Source: Myxococcales bacterium
Lineage (GTDB): Bacteria; Myxococcota_A; Polyangia; Polyangiales; Polyangiaceae
Assembly: GCA_016794345.1 (NCBI GenBank)
Contig: JAEUKE010000089.1
Coordinates: 62,001-126,000 of the forward strand
Reading direction: 5' to 3'
DNA: 64,000 nt
Shown: positions 26,783 through 35,884 of the stretch, piece after piece
Layout: each line of letters opens with the position of its first letter
Position numbering within the stretch: position 1 is the stretch's first letter
The notes under the pieces: generated by a model
What the model was told of the DNA's origin: nothing
The model's input: the letters and a program-made list of their open reading frames with translations, nothing else
Databases searched by the model: none
Translations under genes and position numbers: made by a program

Positions 26783-27964
26783 GTGGCCCAATCCATCGGC
26801 CTCGTCCTCTCCGGCGGCGGCGCACGCGGCGCGTACGAGGTCGGCGTCCTCTCTTACGTCGCGGAGCACCTCCCGAGGCTCCTCGAGCGCATCCGCGTCA
26901 TCACGGGGACGAGCGTGGGGGCGGTCAACGCGGCCTACCTCGCCTCGCACGGGCTGACGCCGCAGAGCGTCTTCGATCTCGCTGCCGTCTGGCGCGGGCT
27001 CGTCATCGACGATCTCGTCGGCGTCGATCGCTCGGGGCTCCGCGAGCTCCTCGCGGCCGGCGGCAAGCGCCTGATCGGTCGTCCGGTCACCAGCCCGCCC
27101 ATCGGCATGCTCCGGGTCGACGGCATCGCCAAGCTGGTCGCCGAGAACGCCGACTGGCGCGGCCTTCGCAAGGTCGTGCGCTCGGGCCGCTTCGACGCGG
27201 TCGGCTTCGCCGCCACCGATATCGCGACCGGTCGCACTCACCTCTTCATCGATCACGGCCCCAAGGCTGCGCCGAGGTGGGCCCGCGGTGACGACGCGCC
27301 GGTGCCCATCGAGACCCAGCTCGGCCCCGGCCACGTGTTGGCCTCCGCGGCGATCCCCATCTTGTTCCCGCCTGTCGAGGTGTACGGCCGCTGGTACATG
27401 GACGGCGGCGTCCGGTACAACACGCCGCTCGGGCCTGCGCTCGCGCTCGGCGCGGACGCCCTCTTCATCGTGAGCGTCCGCGCGGAGCTCGACGCTCAGC
27501 TCGGGGCGCCGCCGGCGCAGTTCAGCGGCTTCGGCCAGATCGTCGGCAAGGTGCTCGACTCGGTCTTCCTCGATCGCGTGAGCTTCGATCTCGATCGCCT
27601 CAACCGCATCAACGACATGCTCGCCGCCATCGATCGGGTCGGCGGGGACGCGCTCGTCTCCGACGTCTGCGGCGCCCTCGCCGGTCTCGGTCGGCCGCGC
27701 TACCGGCACGTGACGATCGCACACGTGAGGCCCAAGACCGATCTCGGCGCGCTCGCCGCGGCGCACCTCGCCGAGGACAAGCCCATCCGCCCCTTCAGCT
27801 TCGCGCGGGTCCTGCGCGCGCTCTTCCGCGACGACACCGGCACGACGGGCGACGCCGCGAGCTTCCTCCTGTTCGACGGCGACTACGCCGAGACGCTCAT
27901 CGCGACCGGGAAACGCGACGCCGCCGAGCGGCACGACGAGCTCGCGGCGCTCGTCAGTACGTGA
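26783..27964 (+). CDS. Patatin-like phospholipase
   Basis: A 393-residue serine lipid hydrolase of the patatin/RssA group. The oxyanion-hole motif GGGARGAYEVGVL is at residue 10-22, the nucleophile Ser is in GTSVG (about 46-50), and the catalytic Asp is in YMDGGVRYNTPL (about 215). A GxSxG plus DGG dyad with no signal peptide suggests a cytoplasmic phospholipase or lysophospholipase. GTG 26783 is the start. The last 11 bp overlap the 3' end of the convergent TonB receptor gene, so the two stops interlock. Confidence 0.9.
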   Translation: MAQSIGLVLSGGGARGAYEVGVLSYVAEHLPRLLERIRVITGTSVGAVNAAYLASHGLTPQSVFDLAAVWRGLVIDDLVGVDRSGLRELLAAGGKRLIGRPVTSPPIGMLRVDGIAKLVAENADWRGLRKVVRSGRFDAVGFAATDIATGRTHLFIDHGPKAAPRWARGDDAPVPIETQLGPGHVLASAAIPILFPPVEVYGRWYMDGGVRYNTPLGPALALGADALFIVSVRAELDAQLGAPPAQFSGFGQIVGKVLDSVFLDRVSFDLDRLNRINDMLAAIDRVGGDALVSDVCGALAGLGRPRYRHVTIAHVRPKTDLGALAAAHLAEDKPIRPFSFARVLRALFRDDTGTTGDAASFLLFDGDYAETLIATGKRDAAERHDELAALVST

Positions 27965-30251
27965 CCTTCGCGCCGACCTGAAGGAGGATCGGCGCGCCGG
28001 GGCGGGCGCCGAACGGGCGCCTGCTGGCGACGTAGGCCATGTCGAGGAGGTTGCGTCCCACGGCGTAGAAGGTGAGGAACGAGAGCGGGCGGGCGTAGAT
28101 GGATGCGTCGAGCAGAAATGACGCATCCGTCGCCTCGCCGGGCGGGGGCTCTCCCGCTCCCGCGACCTCGCGCATCTCGCTCACGAACGTGCCGGAGACG
28201 TTGCCCCCGACGTATCGATGCTCGAGGCCGGCCGTCGCCGACAGCTGGTGAGCGGGGATGTACGGCACGTCGTCTCCCTCCGCCACGTCGCCGAAGAGGG
28301 GGTCGGCGGAGGTGAACGTGTTGTCGAACGTGGCGTGCGTGAACGTGTAGGCGACTCGGGCCGGCAAGGTCAGGTCCTTCATCAGCTCGATCTCCACGTC
28401 CGCGAAGCCCTCGAGCCCGAGCACCGTCGCCGCGCCCGCGTTGTTCTGTTCGTCCACGCCCTCCGCCACACAACCGGACGAGAACGTGCAGATGTTCGAG
28501 AGGTTACTGTAGCCGTTGTAGAAGCCGATCGCCTCGATGCGGATGAGCCGCTCCGGCGACCAGCGCGCGCCCCACTCGACGTTGAGGCTCTTCTCCGGCC
28601 TCGGGTTGGGGGCGTCGGTCGGCGGCACGGGGGAGAAGCCCTGATACACACCGCCGAGCAGACCGAACCCGGCCGGCAGCGCCACGAACGCGCCCGCGCC
28701 GGGCAAGAGCACGCCCTGCGATACGCGGGACTCGGTCCCAGCGAGCCTGTCCTCCAGCTTGCCCTGGATCGACTCGACGCGTGCGCCGGCGGTGATTGTC
28801 ACCGGGCCCCACGTTCCCGCGTGGATCGCCCAACCGGCGAGCGCCAGCGTGCTCGCCTCGTTGTCGGCGGTCGTCTCGGTCGGCTCCCCCGTGGGCTCGA
28901 GCGCGCTGCCTCGGACGAGGAAGCCGTCCTGCGTATGGAGGCGCCGGATCGAGTCGTTGTGGATGCGCGCGCCGATCTCGATTCGATGCGACACAGGGCC
29001 CGTCTTCGGACGCCAGTCGAGCTTCGTCTGGAACCCCTGCGAGACGAAGACGCGCTGGTTGGGGCCGATCATCAGCGTCTCCTCCGAGGTGGAGGGCTCG
29101 ACCTCGCCCGTGAGCACGCCGTAGAAGATCGCGTTTCGCGGCGCCTCCGGATCGGCGAGCACGTCGGCGATCGCGGCGCCCCGGAAGGCGTTCACCTTTC
29201 GCCAAGTGCGCGTGAGATCGTGGCGGTAGAACGTGGACTTGAGCTCGAGATCGTCGCCGCGGGTCGCCGTGTGCGTCAGGGCGATCTGGCTGCGCCACCA
29301 CTCCATCCTGTCGAGCTGGCTCGCCGCGTAGCGCCGATACGGGTCGACCTCGAAGTCGGCGTCCGTCAGGCCCAGGTAGGTCTCGTTGCTGTTCTCGTTT
29401 GCGAAGCCGAGCTTCAGCTCGAGCTCGTGCAAGAGGGCCTCGGCGCTGCCGAAGCTGTAGCGCGCCTTCCCCATCACCTCGTTGCGCGAGAAGCCCGTGT
29501 CGGCGTCGAGACCGTCGATGTGCTTGAAGCCGTCGTTCGCCTCGTGCACACCCTCGAGCAGGACGCCGAAGGTGTCGCCGCTCGACGAGACGCGCACGTG
29601 CGCCTTGCGCGAGAGGTACATCCCGAAGGCGACGTCGGCGTAGACGTGCTCGCCCTCGGGGATGGGCGCGGTCACGAGATCGATCGCGCCCGCGACGGTG
29701 TGAGGGCCGTACGCGATCGCGCTCGGGCCTTTCACGACGCGCACCGAATACATGCGCGTGATCATCGGGAAGTAATAGGCGGCGGGCGCGCTGTACGGCG
29801 CGGGCCCGAAGAGCACCCCGTCCTCCATCAAGGTGATCTTCTTGCTGCGGTCCGAGATCGCGCCGCGCATGCCGATGTTCGGCCGCAGGCCGAAGCCGTC
29901 CTCACCGCGGACGTAGACGCCGGGCACGCCCATCAGCACCTGGTGTGGATCGCTGTATTCGAAGCGCTCGAGCTGCTTCGGCCGGATGACGTGCGCCGAG
30001 CCGCTCGTCTCCTGGACCTTGGTGCCGATGATGCTGACCTCTTCCTCCTCGTAGGGGGAGCCCTCCTCGACGTCGGTGCGCTCCTCGGCGGCTGCCTGCC
30101 CGGCTGCTGCGAGCGCCGGCGGGCTCGTGGTGGGCGCCGGCGCGGGGGATGACGGCTCGTCGGCGAGCGCGACGCGCGGCGCGATCCATGCCGTGACGAG
30201 GAGGAGGCTCAACCGCGCGGGGGTGACCGCCGCGCGCTCGCGAGGGAGCAT
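27954..30251 (-). CDS. TonB-dependent outer-membrane receptor, FecA-like
   Basis: A 765-residue receptor with signal peptide (LLLVTAWIAPRVALA), a short Pro/Ala/Glu-rich region with a TonB-box candidate (EEEVSIIGTK), a plug domain (GVPGVYVRGEDGFGLRPNIG; RSKKITLMEDGVLFGPAPYS) and a C-terminal barrel ending in LQVGAKVTY. The plug wording ITLMEDG...APYSAPAAYYFP resembles ferric-citrate receptors (FecA). It should import a ferric siderophore or similar nutrient using TonB energy. No FecI/FecR regulators are nearby. ATG 30251 is preferred over GTG 30260. A Fur-like palindrome lies 22 bp upstream. Confidence 0.88.
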   Translation of the reverse strand: MLPRERAAVTPARLSLLLVTAWIAPRVALADEPSSPAPAPTTSPPALAAAGQAAAEERTDVEEGSPYEEEEVSIIGTKVQETSGSAHVIRPKQLERFEYSDPHQVLMGVPGVYVRGEDGFGLRPNIGMRGAISDRSKKITLMEDGVLFGPAPYSAPAAYYFPMITRMYSVRVVKGPSAIAYGPHTVAGAIDLVTAPIPEGEHVYADVAFGMYLSRKAHVRVSSSGDTFGVLLEGVHEANDGFKHIDGLDADTGFSRNEVMGKARYSFGSAEALLHELELKLGFANENSNETYLGLTDADFEVDPYRRYAASQLDRMEWWRSQIALTHTATRGDDLELKSTFYRHDLTRTWRKVNAFRGAAIADVLADPEAPRNAIFYGVLTGEVEPSTSEETLMIGPNQRVFVSQGFQTKLDWRPKTGPVSHRIEIGARIHNDSIRRLHTQDGFLVRGSALEPTGEPTETTADNEASTLALAGWAIHAGTWGPVTITAGARVESIQGKLEDRLAGTESRVSQGVLLPGAGAFVALPAGFGLLGGVYQGFSPVPPTDAPNPRPEKSLNVEWGARWSPERLIRIEAIGFYNGYSNLSNICTFSSGCVAEGVDEQNNAGAATVLGLEGFADVEIELMKDLTLPARVAYTFTHATFDNTFTSADPLFGDVAEGDDVPYIPAHQLSATAGLEHRYVGGNVSGTFVSEMREVAGAGEPPPGEATDASFLLDASIYARPLSFLTFYAVGRNLLDMAYVASRRPFGARPGAPILLQVGAKVTY

Positions 30252-30272
30252 GGTCGCCACTGTTACGGCAAC

Positions 30273-30287
30273 TGAAAGTCGCTTTCA
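30273..30287. promoter_or_regulatory. Fur-like operator upstream of the TonB receptor
   Basis: TGAAAGTCGCTTTCA is a 7-1-7 inverted repeat with six of seven arm pairs matching, sharing TGAnAnT / AnTnTCA with the classical Fur box half-sites. It lies between the likely promoter and the start of a FecA-like receptor, in an AT-richer patch (TTTCAATAACTATT). Iron control is inferred. Confidence 0.45.
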
Positions 30288-30342
30288 ATAACTATTCGCT
30301 GCGCTTTCCGCCACCTTACGTGCCGGTGGGGCAGGTGCGGCC

Positions 30343-31224
30343 TCACCGAGGGCCGCGGTCGACCTCGAAACCGCCGGCCGTGTAGTGCTCGCTCCACCGG
30401 ATCTGGGCGACCTTGAGCTTGTCATCCGACGGCTCCGTCAGATCTGGCTTCGGCTTGGCGGCGCACATGAGGACGACGAAGGGGTCGGCGCGTCGATCCC
30501 GGCGGATCTCGCCGTGCACCGAGGCGAACTTCGCGGGCTCGAGGCACTCGTCCGCGAGCAGCTCGAGGAACCGGTCATTGGCCGCGTCTTTCACCACGCC
30601 GGAGTGGGTCTCGGCCAGCGCGTCCTCCTGGCTGCCACGGATGATGAGCTCGAGGTGGAGGTGGGGCTTGATCTTGGGGCCCGACGCGTTGCCGGTCTTG
30701 CCCACCGTGCCCAGCTTCTGTCCAGCTTCGACGTGGACCCAACCCTTGGGGGGCACGGCCTTGTCGAGGTGGGCGTAGAAAAACGATGCGTGCAGACCCT
30801 CGTTTCCGCCGAGGCTGTTCGGCATGCGGCAGACGAGCTGCACGACGCGGCCGTAGCCGCCGCGCTCGTCGCTCCGCGCTTTGCCGCTGCACGCTGCGAG
30901 GACGGGCGTCCCGACCGGCGCGAGGAAATCGATGCCGTTGTGTTTGCCGTGCGCGCGCGGGGCGAGGAAATAACCCTTGCCACCCTCGTCGCTCCGAATG
31001 CCCAGATCCTGTCCAAGCACGTAAGCGAGCTGGGGGTCCTTCGGCGTGAACTTCGGAGTCTCGGCGACGACCACCTTCTTCAGCTCGGGCGCGGGCTCCG
31101 TCGCAGCCGAGACGACGGCTGCGGGAAGGTGAAAACCTTCTAGCTTCCCCGTCTCGCTCGCCGAGCACGAGGCGAAACACGAGAGAGCCAGCGCCGAACA
31201 AACGAGGGCTTCACGCGACGACAT
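30343..31224 (-). CDS. M23 family peptidase-like lipoprotein
   Basis: A 293-residue lipoprotein (ALSCFASC lipobox) with an M23 (LytM-like) domain. Zinc-ligand pieces are seen in HGKHNGIDFLAPVGTPV, the central strand YAHLDK, and the final HLHLEL. GKTGNASGPKIKPHLHLEL is the standard end of the fold. Such enzymes cleave peptidoglycan cross-links or act as non-catalytic activators of amidases. The H-x3-D and HxH motifs are present, so activity is likely. It lies upstream of the TonB receptor on the same strand but with an 80-bp gap, so it is not clearly one operon. Confidence 0.85.
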   Translation of the reverse strand: MSSREALVCSALALSCFASCSASETGKLEGFHLPAAVVSAATEPAPELKKVVVAETPKFTPKDPQLAYVLGQDLGIRSDEGGKGYFLAPRAHGKHNGIDFLAPVGTPVLAACSGKARSDERGGYGRVVQLVCRMPNSLGGNEGLHASFFYAHLDKAVPPKGWVHVEAGQKLGTVGKTGNASGPKIKPHLHLELIIRGSQEDALAETHSGVVKDAANDRFLELLADECLEPAKFASVHGEIRRDRRADPFVVLMCAAKPKPDLTEPSDDKLKVAQIRWSEHYTAGGFEVDRGPR

Positions 31225-31338
31225 GTTCGCCGTGGGGGTATGGCGCGTCTGGAGGCTGCGGGCCAAGTTCGCCCCGGTTCCCTTTCGGCAACGGTCGGAG
31301 TTGTCCTCGTCCGCCTTCCGCGGTGCTAGGCTCCCGCC

Positions 31339-32028
31339 GTGTTTTCCACGGCTCGCGGCCCGTTGGCCTCGGTGCTCCTCCCGGTCGCATTCGCAAGCTT
31401 GGTCGCGGCCTGCCCGAACGACACGAAGGACTCACACTGCACGCCGGACGCGCCCAACGCGGCCGCCGACCCGGAGTGCATCTACGCGGGCGAGGGGAAG
31501 GGCCCCGTCATCGTGGAGCCCCAGTGCCCGGACGTGGAAGGGGACGCGCCGGCCGTCTGTCCGACCTTCCAGCAGGTGTTCGAGATGCTCATCGATCCCG
31601 CCAAGGGCAACTGCTCGGCGGGCGGTTGCCACGGTGTCGCGCCTGGCTCGATCGGGATCTACCTGCCCACGAACGACCCCTGCGCGTTCTACACGCAGCT
31701 CACGAGCATCAGCCCGCGAGGCGAGCTCTACGTTCGACCGGACGATCCGAAGACGCCCGAGAACGACGCCAAGACGAGCTACATCCTCTGCAACCTCCGC
31801 GGTGAGCACGGGGGCGGCTTCCCGATGCCCATCCCGGGCGGTCTTCCCAACCTCTCCGACGCGGACATCGTGAAGAGCTGGCTGCTCTGCGGCGCGCCCG
31901 GTCCCGACGTCTCGGGGGCTGGCGGCGGCGTCCCGGCGAGCTGCATCGGCGGCACGGGCGGCGGGGACGTCGGCGGGGCAGGGGGTATGGGCGGCACGGG
32001 CGGCATGGGCGGTGGAGGCGGCGGCTGA
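31339..32028 (+). CDS. Gly-rich lipoprotein with a Cx4CH motif
   Basis: A 229-residue lipoprotein from GTG 31339 (leader ending SLVAAC). Residues 92-98 read CSAGGCH, a Cx4CH pattern used for haem c attachment in some cytochromes such as c3. Other Cys are spread through the mature part, and the C-terminus is a Gly-rich run (GGTGGGDVGGAGGMGG). The domain FQQVFEMLIDPAKGNCSAGGCHG resembles cytochrome-like lipoproteins common in myxobacteria. Three coupled genes follow. Haem binding is inferred from the motif. Confidence 0.65.
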   Translation: MFSTARGPLASVLLPVAFASLVAACPNDTKDSHCTPDAPNAAADPECIYAGEGKGPVIVEPQCPDVEGDAPAVCPTFQQVFEMLIDPAKGNCSAGGCHGVAPGSIGIYLPTNDPCAFYTQLTSISPRGELYVRPDDPKTPENDAKTSYILCNLRGEHGGGFPMPIPGGLPNLSDADIVKSWLLCGAPGPDVSGAGGGVPASCIGGTGGGDVGGAGGMGGTGGMGGGGGG

Positions 32029-32031
32029 CCG

Positions 32032-33204
32032 ATGCGGTTCCTCTCTTGGCTTGCTCTCACGTCGGCTCTGCTCGGCGTCTCGACGCCGACGGTCGCGCGC
32101 GCAGAAGGCGGCTCCGACCTCGCGCTGAAGATGGAGACCGAGGTCACCGGCTACCAGGACTCGGACGCGACCAGCGTCCTCACGCCCGGCATCCGCGTGG
32201 ATCTCGAGGGGGTGACAGACGGCTGGAACCTCGGTGCCGGCTTCCTGGTGGACGTGGTCACGGCCGCTTCGGCCGACGTCGTCGCCACCGCCTCCCCCAA
32301 GTGGACGGACGTGCGCTACGTCCCGTCGCTCGACGGGCGCTTCAAGATCGATGACGTGACAGTCAGTCTCGGCGGCGGCGCCTCGATCGAGAGCGACTAC
32401 ATCGCGGGCAGCGGCTCGCTCGGGCTCGCCATCGACCTCGCGGCCAAGACCATCACGCCCTCGTTCTCCTACGGCTTCGGCTACGACATCGCCGGCCGGC
32501 GCGGCACCCCCTACTCGGTCTACAAGCTCGAGGTGCAGCGCCACGCCATGACGGCCGCGGTGTCCTTCGTCGTGAACAAGTCGACGATCTTCGTGCCCTC
32601 GCTGAGCGCCGTGATCGAGCTCGGCGATCAAGAGAAGCCGTACCGCTACCTGCCGACCTTCCTCGAGGGCGGTGCGGAGGTGCCGGCCGGGGCCTCGCGG
32701 GACGAGGTCGATCTCGCGCGCACCAGCGTGCGTCTCGCCGAGAACTCGCCCGACCTTCGGCACCGCTACGCGGGCGCCGCGCTCGTCGCGCACCGCTTCG
32801 ACAACGCGACAGTGCGCGTCGAGCAGCGCTTCTACGGTGACAACTGGATGCTCTTGGCTTCGACCACCGACTTCCTGCTCCCCATCGACGCGACCACGAG
32901 CTTCCGCGTCTGGCCCCACGCTCGCTTCCACGTCCAGAAGGGCGTGAGCTTCTGGCGCTCCGACTACCGCGTCACGCTCGATCCCACTGGCAACGTGCTC
33001 ACCGGGCCGCAGCTCCGCGTGGGCGACCGCGAGCTCGGTCCGATGCTCGCAGCCACGCTCGGCGCCGGCTTCCGCGTCGGGTCGGATGCGTTCGGCTTCT
33101 CGGTGAACGCCGACGCCATCTACACCCGCTTCCTCGACCATCTCTTCCTCCAGGACAGGATCGCCGGGTTCGGCGGCGTGACCTTCGACGCGAAGGTGGA
33201 CTGA
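32032..33204 (+). CDS. DUF3570-like outer-membrane beta-barrel protein
   Basis: A 390-residue exported protein with a signal peptide (cleavage near ARA-EGG) and alternating strands typical of a large barrel (GWNLGAGFLVDVVTAAS; TITPSFSYGFGYDIAGRR; FGFSVNADAIYTRFLDHLF). It resembles DUF3570 proteins by its DVVTAASADV and RGTPYSVYKLEVQRH-type segments, but I could not test this. It begins 3 bp after the previous stop, and its stop shares an A with the next ATG. It may form an outer-membrane conduit for the flanking cytochrome-like lipoproteins. Confidence 0.65.
   Translation: MRFLSWLALTSALLGVSTPTVARAEGGSDLALKMETEVTGYQDSDATSVLTPGIRVDLEGVTDGWNLGAGFLVDVVTAASADVVATASPKWTDVRYVPSLDGRFKIDDVTVSLGGGASIESDYIAGSGSLGLAIDLAAKTITPSFSYGFGYDIAGRRGTPYSVYKLEVQRHAMTAAVSFVVNKSTIFVPSLSAVIELGDQEKPYRYLPTFLEGGAEVPAGASRDEVDLARTSVRLAENSPDLRHRYAGAALVAHRFDNATVRVEQRFYGDNWMLLASTTDFLLPIDATTSFRVWPHARFHVQKGVSFWRSDYRVTLDPTGNVLTGPQLRVGDRELGPMLAATLGAGFRVGSDAFGFSVNADAIYTRFLDHLFLQDRIAGFGGVTFDAKVD
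32352..32365. repeat. TGAC-N6-GTCA palindrome, copy 5
   Basis: TGACGTGACAGTCA lies in codons GAT GAC GTG ACA GTC AGT of the DUF3570-like gene. GAT, ACA and AGT are uncommon codons here. Confidence 0.55.
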
Positions 33205-33758
33205 TGCGAACGCTCGTCTTCGCCACGTTGCTCCTCACGCCGCTCGCGGGCTGCTTCAGCCCCGTGAACGACGACCTCATCGACTCGCTCGGCCCCGAGG
33301 TGGACGGCGTCGAGGAGGGCGAGTTCCACCGCTACGGTCAGCCGTGCCTGGCATGCCACGGCGGCTACGGGCCGGGTCCTCATTTCTCGGTGGGCGGCAC
33401 CGTCTTCGCCACACCAAACGACGACATCCCCGTCGCGGGGGCGAAGGTCATCCTGACCGACGCCGCGGGCAACCGCCTCGAAAAGACGACGAACTGCGCT
33501 GGCAATTTCTACGTGGAGGAAGAGGAGCTCACGCCGGCCTTCCCCATGCACGTCGAGATCGAGTGCCCACTTCCTGACGGTACCGTCAGACGCGCCGTGA
33601 TGGGGACGCGCATCAACCGCGAGGGCGCTTGCGCCGGCTGCCACGACAAAGGCCCGGCGTCGCCGACCAGCCCCGGCCAGGTCTATTGTCTCGAGACGCA
33701 GCCGACCCCGCCGTTCTCCGTTCCCGGCGGTTGCCCTGGAGGACCGAACCCCCAATGA
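33204..33758 (+). CDS. Lipoprotein with two CxxCH motifs and a carboxypeptidase-regulatory-like fold
   Basis: A 184-residue lipoprotein (LTPLAGC). Two CxxCH haem c motifs are present: C48-x2-C51-H52 (CLACHGG) and C143-x2-C146-H147 (CAGCHDK). Between them VGGTVFATPNDDIPVAGAKVIL and LEKTTNCAGNFYVEEEEL resemble a carboxypeptidase-regulatory (Ig-like) domain. It starts on the last base of the DUF3570-like stop and overlaps the next ATG. Probably a periplasmic or surface dihaem protein. Redox partner and substrate are unknown. Confidence 0.68.
   Translation: MRTLVFATLLLTPLAGCFSPVNDDLIDSLGPEVDGVEEGEFHRYGQPCLACHGGYGPGPHFSVGGTVFATPNDDIPVAGAKVILTDAAGNRLEKTTNCAGNFYVEEEELTPAFPMHVEIECPLPDGTVRRAVMGTRINREGACAGCHDKGPASPTSPGQVYCLETQPTPPFSVPGGCPGGPNPQ
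33575..33588. repeat. TGAC-N6-GTCA palindrome, copy 6
   Basis: TGACGGTACCGTCA is a perfect 14-bp palindrome in codons CCT GAC GGT ACC GTC AGA of the dihaem lipoprotein. CCT, GGT and AGA are uncommon here. Confidence 0.65.
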
Positions 33759-34267
33759 TGCGGCCCCTGACCGCCACGCTCGTCCTGTCCGTCAGTCTGC
33801 TGGGCGCCGGCTGCCTCGGTGAGAGCGACACCGCGCCCCTCGGCTACGCCTGCCCGAGCGGGGAGAATTTCCCGATCGTTTCACAGGTTTTCGAGCGCCG
33901 GTGTGGCACGCTCGACTGCCACGGGGACCCGAGCCGGCCCTTCCGCGTCTACGGTCGCAGCGGCCTGCGCCTGCGCCAGCCGGACGGCAACGGGCCCCCC
34001 TCCGGGACGGAGATCGGCACCACACCCCTGGAGATCGACGAGAACCGCTTCAGCGCATGCGGGCTCGAGCCCGAGATCATGGACGCGGTGGTCAACGGGC
34101 AGGCGGAGCCCGACGACCTCCTCCTCCTCAAGAAGCCCCGACTGGTCGAGGCGCACAAGGGTGGTCAGGTGCTCACCGCTGGCTCGACCGCCGACAGCTG
34201 TGTAGTCTCTTGGCTTCGGGGATCCGTCGACTCTCTTTCGTGTGAGGCGGCGCTCCTCCAGCCCTGA
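33755..34267 (+). CDS. Cytochrome-like lipoprotein with a Cx4CH motif
   Basis: A 170-residue lipoprotein (LLGAGC) starting at ATG 33755 with GGAGG upstream and a 4-nt overlap with the previous stop. Residues 50-56 read CGTLDCH, a Cx4CH haem-type motif in FERRCGTLDCHGDPSRPFRVYG. Further single Cys occur near the end. It resembles short cytochrome-like lipoproteins abundant in myxobacterial genomes. It closes the four-gene unit 31339-34267. Haem attachment is inferred. Confidence 0.65.
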   Translation: MMRPLTATLVLSVSLLGAGCLGESDTAPLGYACPSGENFPIVSQVFERRCGTLDCHGDPSRPFRVYGRSGLRLRQPDGNGPPSGTEIGTTPLEIDENRFSACGLEPEIMDAVVNGQAEPDDLLLLKKPRLVEAHKGGQVLTAGSTADSCVVSWLRGSVDSLSCEAALLQP

Positions 34268-34333
34268 TGCGGAGACTACCGGCTCTTGGATCCATCCCCC
34301 GACGGCGCTGGATTCGCTAGCTTTCGCTTTCCG

Positions 34334-35827
34334 ATGTCCGAACCTGAATCGACCTCCGAAGACCGCGCCTCACACGCGGCCATCGCTCGTGTGGGCGTCG
34401 TCGACGACGAGCCTGCCATGCGTCGCGCCCTGCGCGCCCGGCTCGAGAAGGAAGGGTACCTCGTCACCGAGTTCGAGAGCGGCGCGGCGATCGTCCGCCA
34501 GGGCGGTGCGGGCCTCGACGCGCTCTGCTTGGACCTGGGCCTCGCCGAGGACGACCTCTCCGGCATGGAGGTCATCCCGCACCTCCGCACCAGCGCCCCC
34601 GACCTGCCGATCATCGTGGTCACCGGTCAGAGCGATCTGGAGAGCGTGATCGATGCCATGCGCGCAGGCGCCTGGGACTTCGTGACAAAGCCTGTCGACT
34701 CGGACCGGCTGAAGCTGGCAGTGCGCCGAGCCATCGAGCGAACGGCGCTCACCAAGCGCGTGGCCGATCTCACGCGGGAGCTGGGCGAGGCGCGCCTCAC
34801 GCGGCAGCTCGTGGGCCAGAGCGCCCCGATGAAGTCCCTCTTCGACGGGATCCGGCGCGTGTTCGACAGCGACGTCGCCGTCTGCATCCTCGGCGAGAGC
34901 GGCACGGGAAAGGAGCTCGTCGCGCGCGCCATCCATGAAGGCGGCCGGCGCCGAAAGGGCCCGTTTGTCCCCATCAACTGCGCTGCAATCCCCGAGCACC
35001 TGCAGGAGTCGGAGCTCTTCGGCCACGAGAAGGGCGCATTCACCGGCGCCACCGCCACCTACCGCGGTCGCTTCGAGCAAGCCGAGGGTGGAACGCTGTT
35101 CCTGGACGAGCTCGGCGACATGAGCCCCGCCACACAGGTGAAGCTGCTCCGCGCGCTGCAAGAGAAGACCATCCGTCGCGTGGGCGGCACCGTGGACATC
35201 CCGACGAACGTCCGCATCGTCGCGGCGACCCACCGCGATCTGGAAGACCTGGTCCGCAAAAACGCCTTCCGGGAGGACCTCTACTTCCGCCTCATGGTCT
35301 ACCCGATCGAGGTGCCGCCGCTCCGCGAGCGCCCCGACGACATCCCGCTGCTCGCCGCGCATTTCCTCCGCACCTTCCGCGACGACGTCGGCCGCGACCT
35401 CACGCGCATCTCCTCCGAGGCGCTCGAGGCGCTCGTGGCGCACAGCTGGCCGGGCAACGTTCGCGAGCTGCAGAACATCGTCCATCGGGCGATGCTCACC
35501 TGCGACGGCGATCGCATCGAGCTGAAGGACCTCCCGGCGCCGCTGCGCAAGCCGGTGTTGCCGCCGGTTCGCGAGCCGCGCCTGACGGAAGCTCCGGTCT
35601 CCAGCGCGGCGCCCCACGCCACGGGGCTTCCCACGCTGCTGCTCCGCGACCTCGAACGCCTCGCCTTCCAGGAGGCGCTCGCGAAGACCAAAGGACACAT
35701 CGCCAGCGCGGCGAAGATGCTCGGCATCGGTCGTGCCACGCTCTACCGGCGCGTGGTGGAGGTCGGCATGAACGTCGAGCCTCCCGAGGGACCGCTCTCC
35801 GAGCGCAACTCGAACGGCGACGGCTGA
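34334..35827 (+). CDS. Sigma-54-dependent response regulator (NtrC family)
   Basis: A 497-residue enhancer-binding regulator. An N-terminal receiver domain has the acidic pocket VVDDEP, phosphoacceptor Asp in ALCLDLGL and the Lys in TKPVD. The AAA+ domain has Walker A GESGTGKE, the sigma-54-contacting GAFTGA loop intact, Walker B GTLFLDELGDM and RVGG/DVRIVAATH-type sensor segments. The C-terminus carries a Fis-type helix-turn-helix (KGHIASAAKMLGIGRATLYRR). It starts at ATG 34334. No partner histidine kinase is adjacent, which is common in myxobacteria. Targets are unknown. Confidence 0.94.
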   Translation: MSEPESTSEDRASHAAIARVGVVDDEPAMRRALRARLEKEGYLVTEFESGAAIVRQGGAGLDALCLDLGLAEDDLSGMEVIPHLRTSAPDLPIIVVTGQSDLESVIDAMRAGAWDFVTKPVDSDRLKLAVRRAIERTALTKRVADLTRELGEARLTRQLVGQSAPMKSLFDGIRRVFDSDVAVCILGESGTGKELVARAIHEGGRRRKGPFVPINCAAIPEHLQESELFGHEKGAFTGATATYRGRFEQAEGGTLFLDELGDMSPATQVKLLRALQEKTIRRVGGTVDIPTNVRIVAATHRDLEDLVRKNAFREDLYFRLMVYPIEVPPLRERPDDIPLLAAHFLRTFRDDVGRDLTRISSEALEALVAHSWPGNVRELQNIVHRAMLTCDGDRIELKDLPAPLRKPVLPPVREPRLTEAPVSSAAPHATGLPTLLLRDLERLAFQEALAKTKGHIASAAKMLGIGRATLYRRVVEVGMNVEPPEGPLSERNSNGDG

Positions 35828-35884
35828 GCGCCGCCGTCATCCCCCGCCTTGCGCTTTCCGCGCGATCCCCGCGACAATCGTCGC

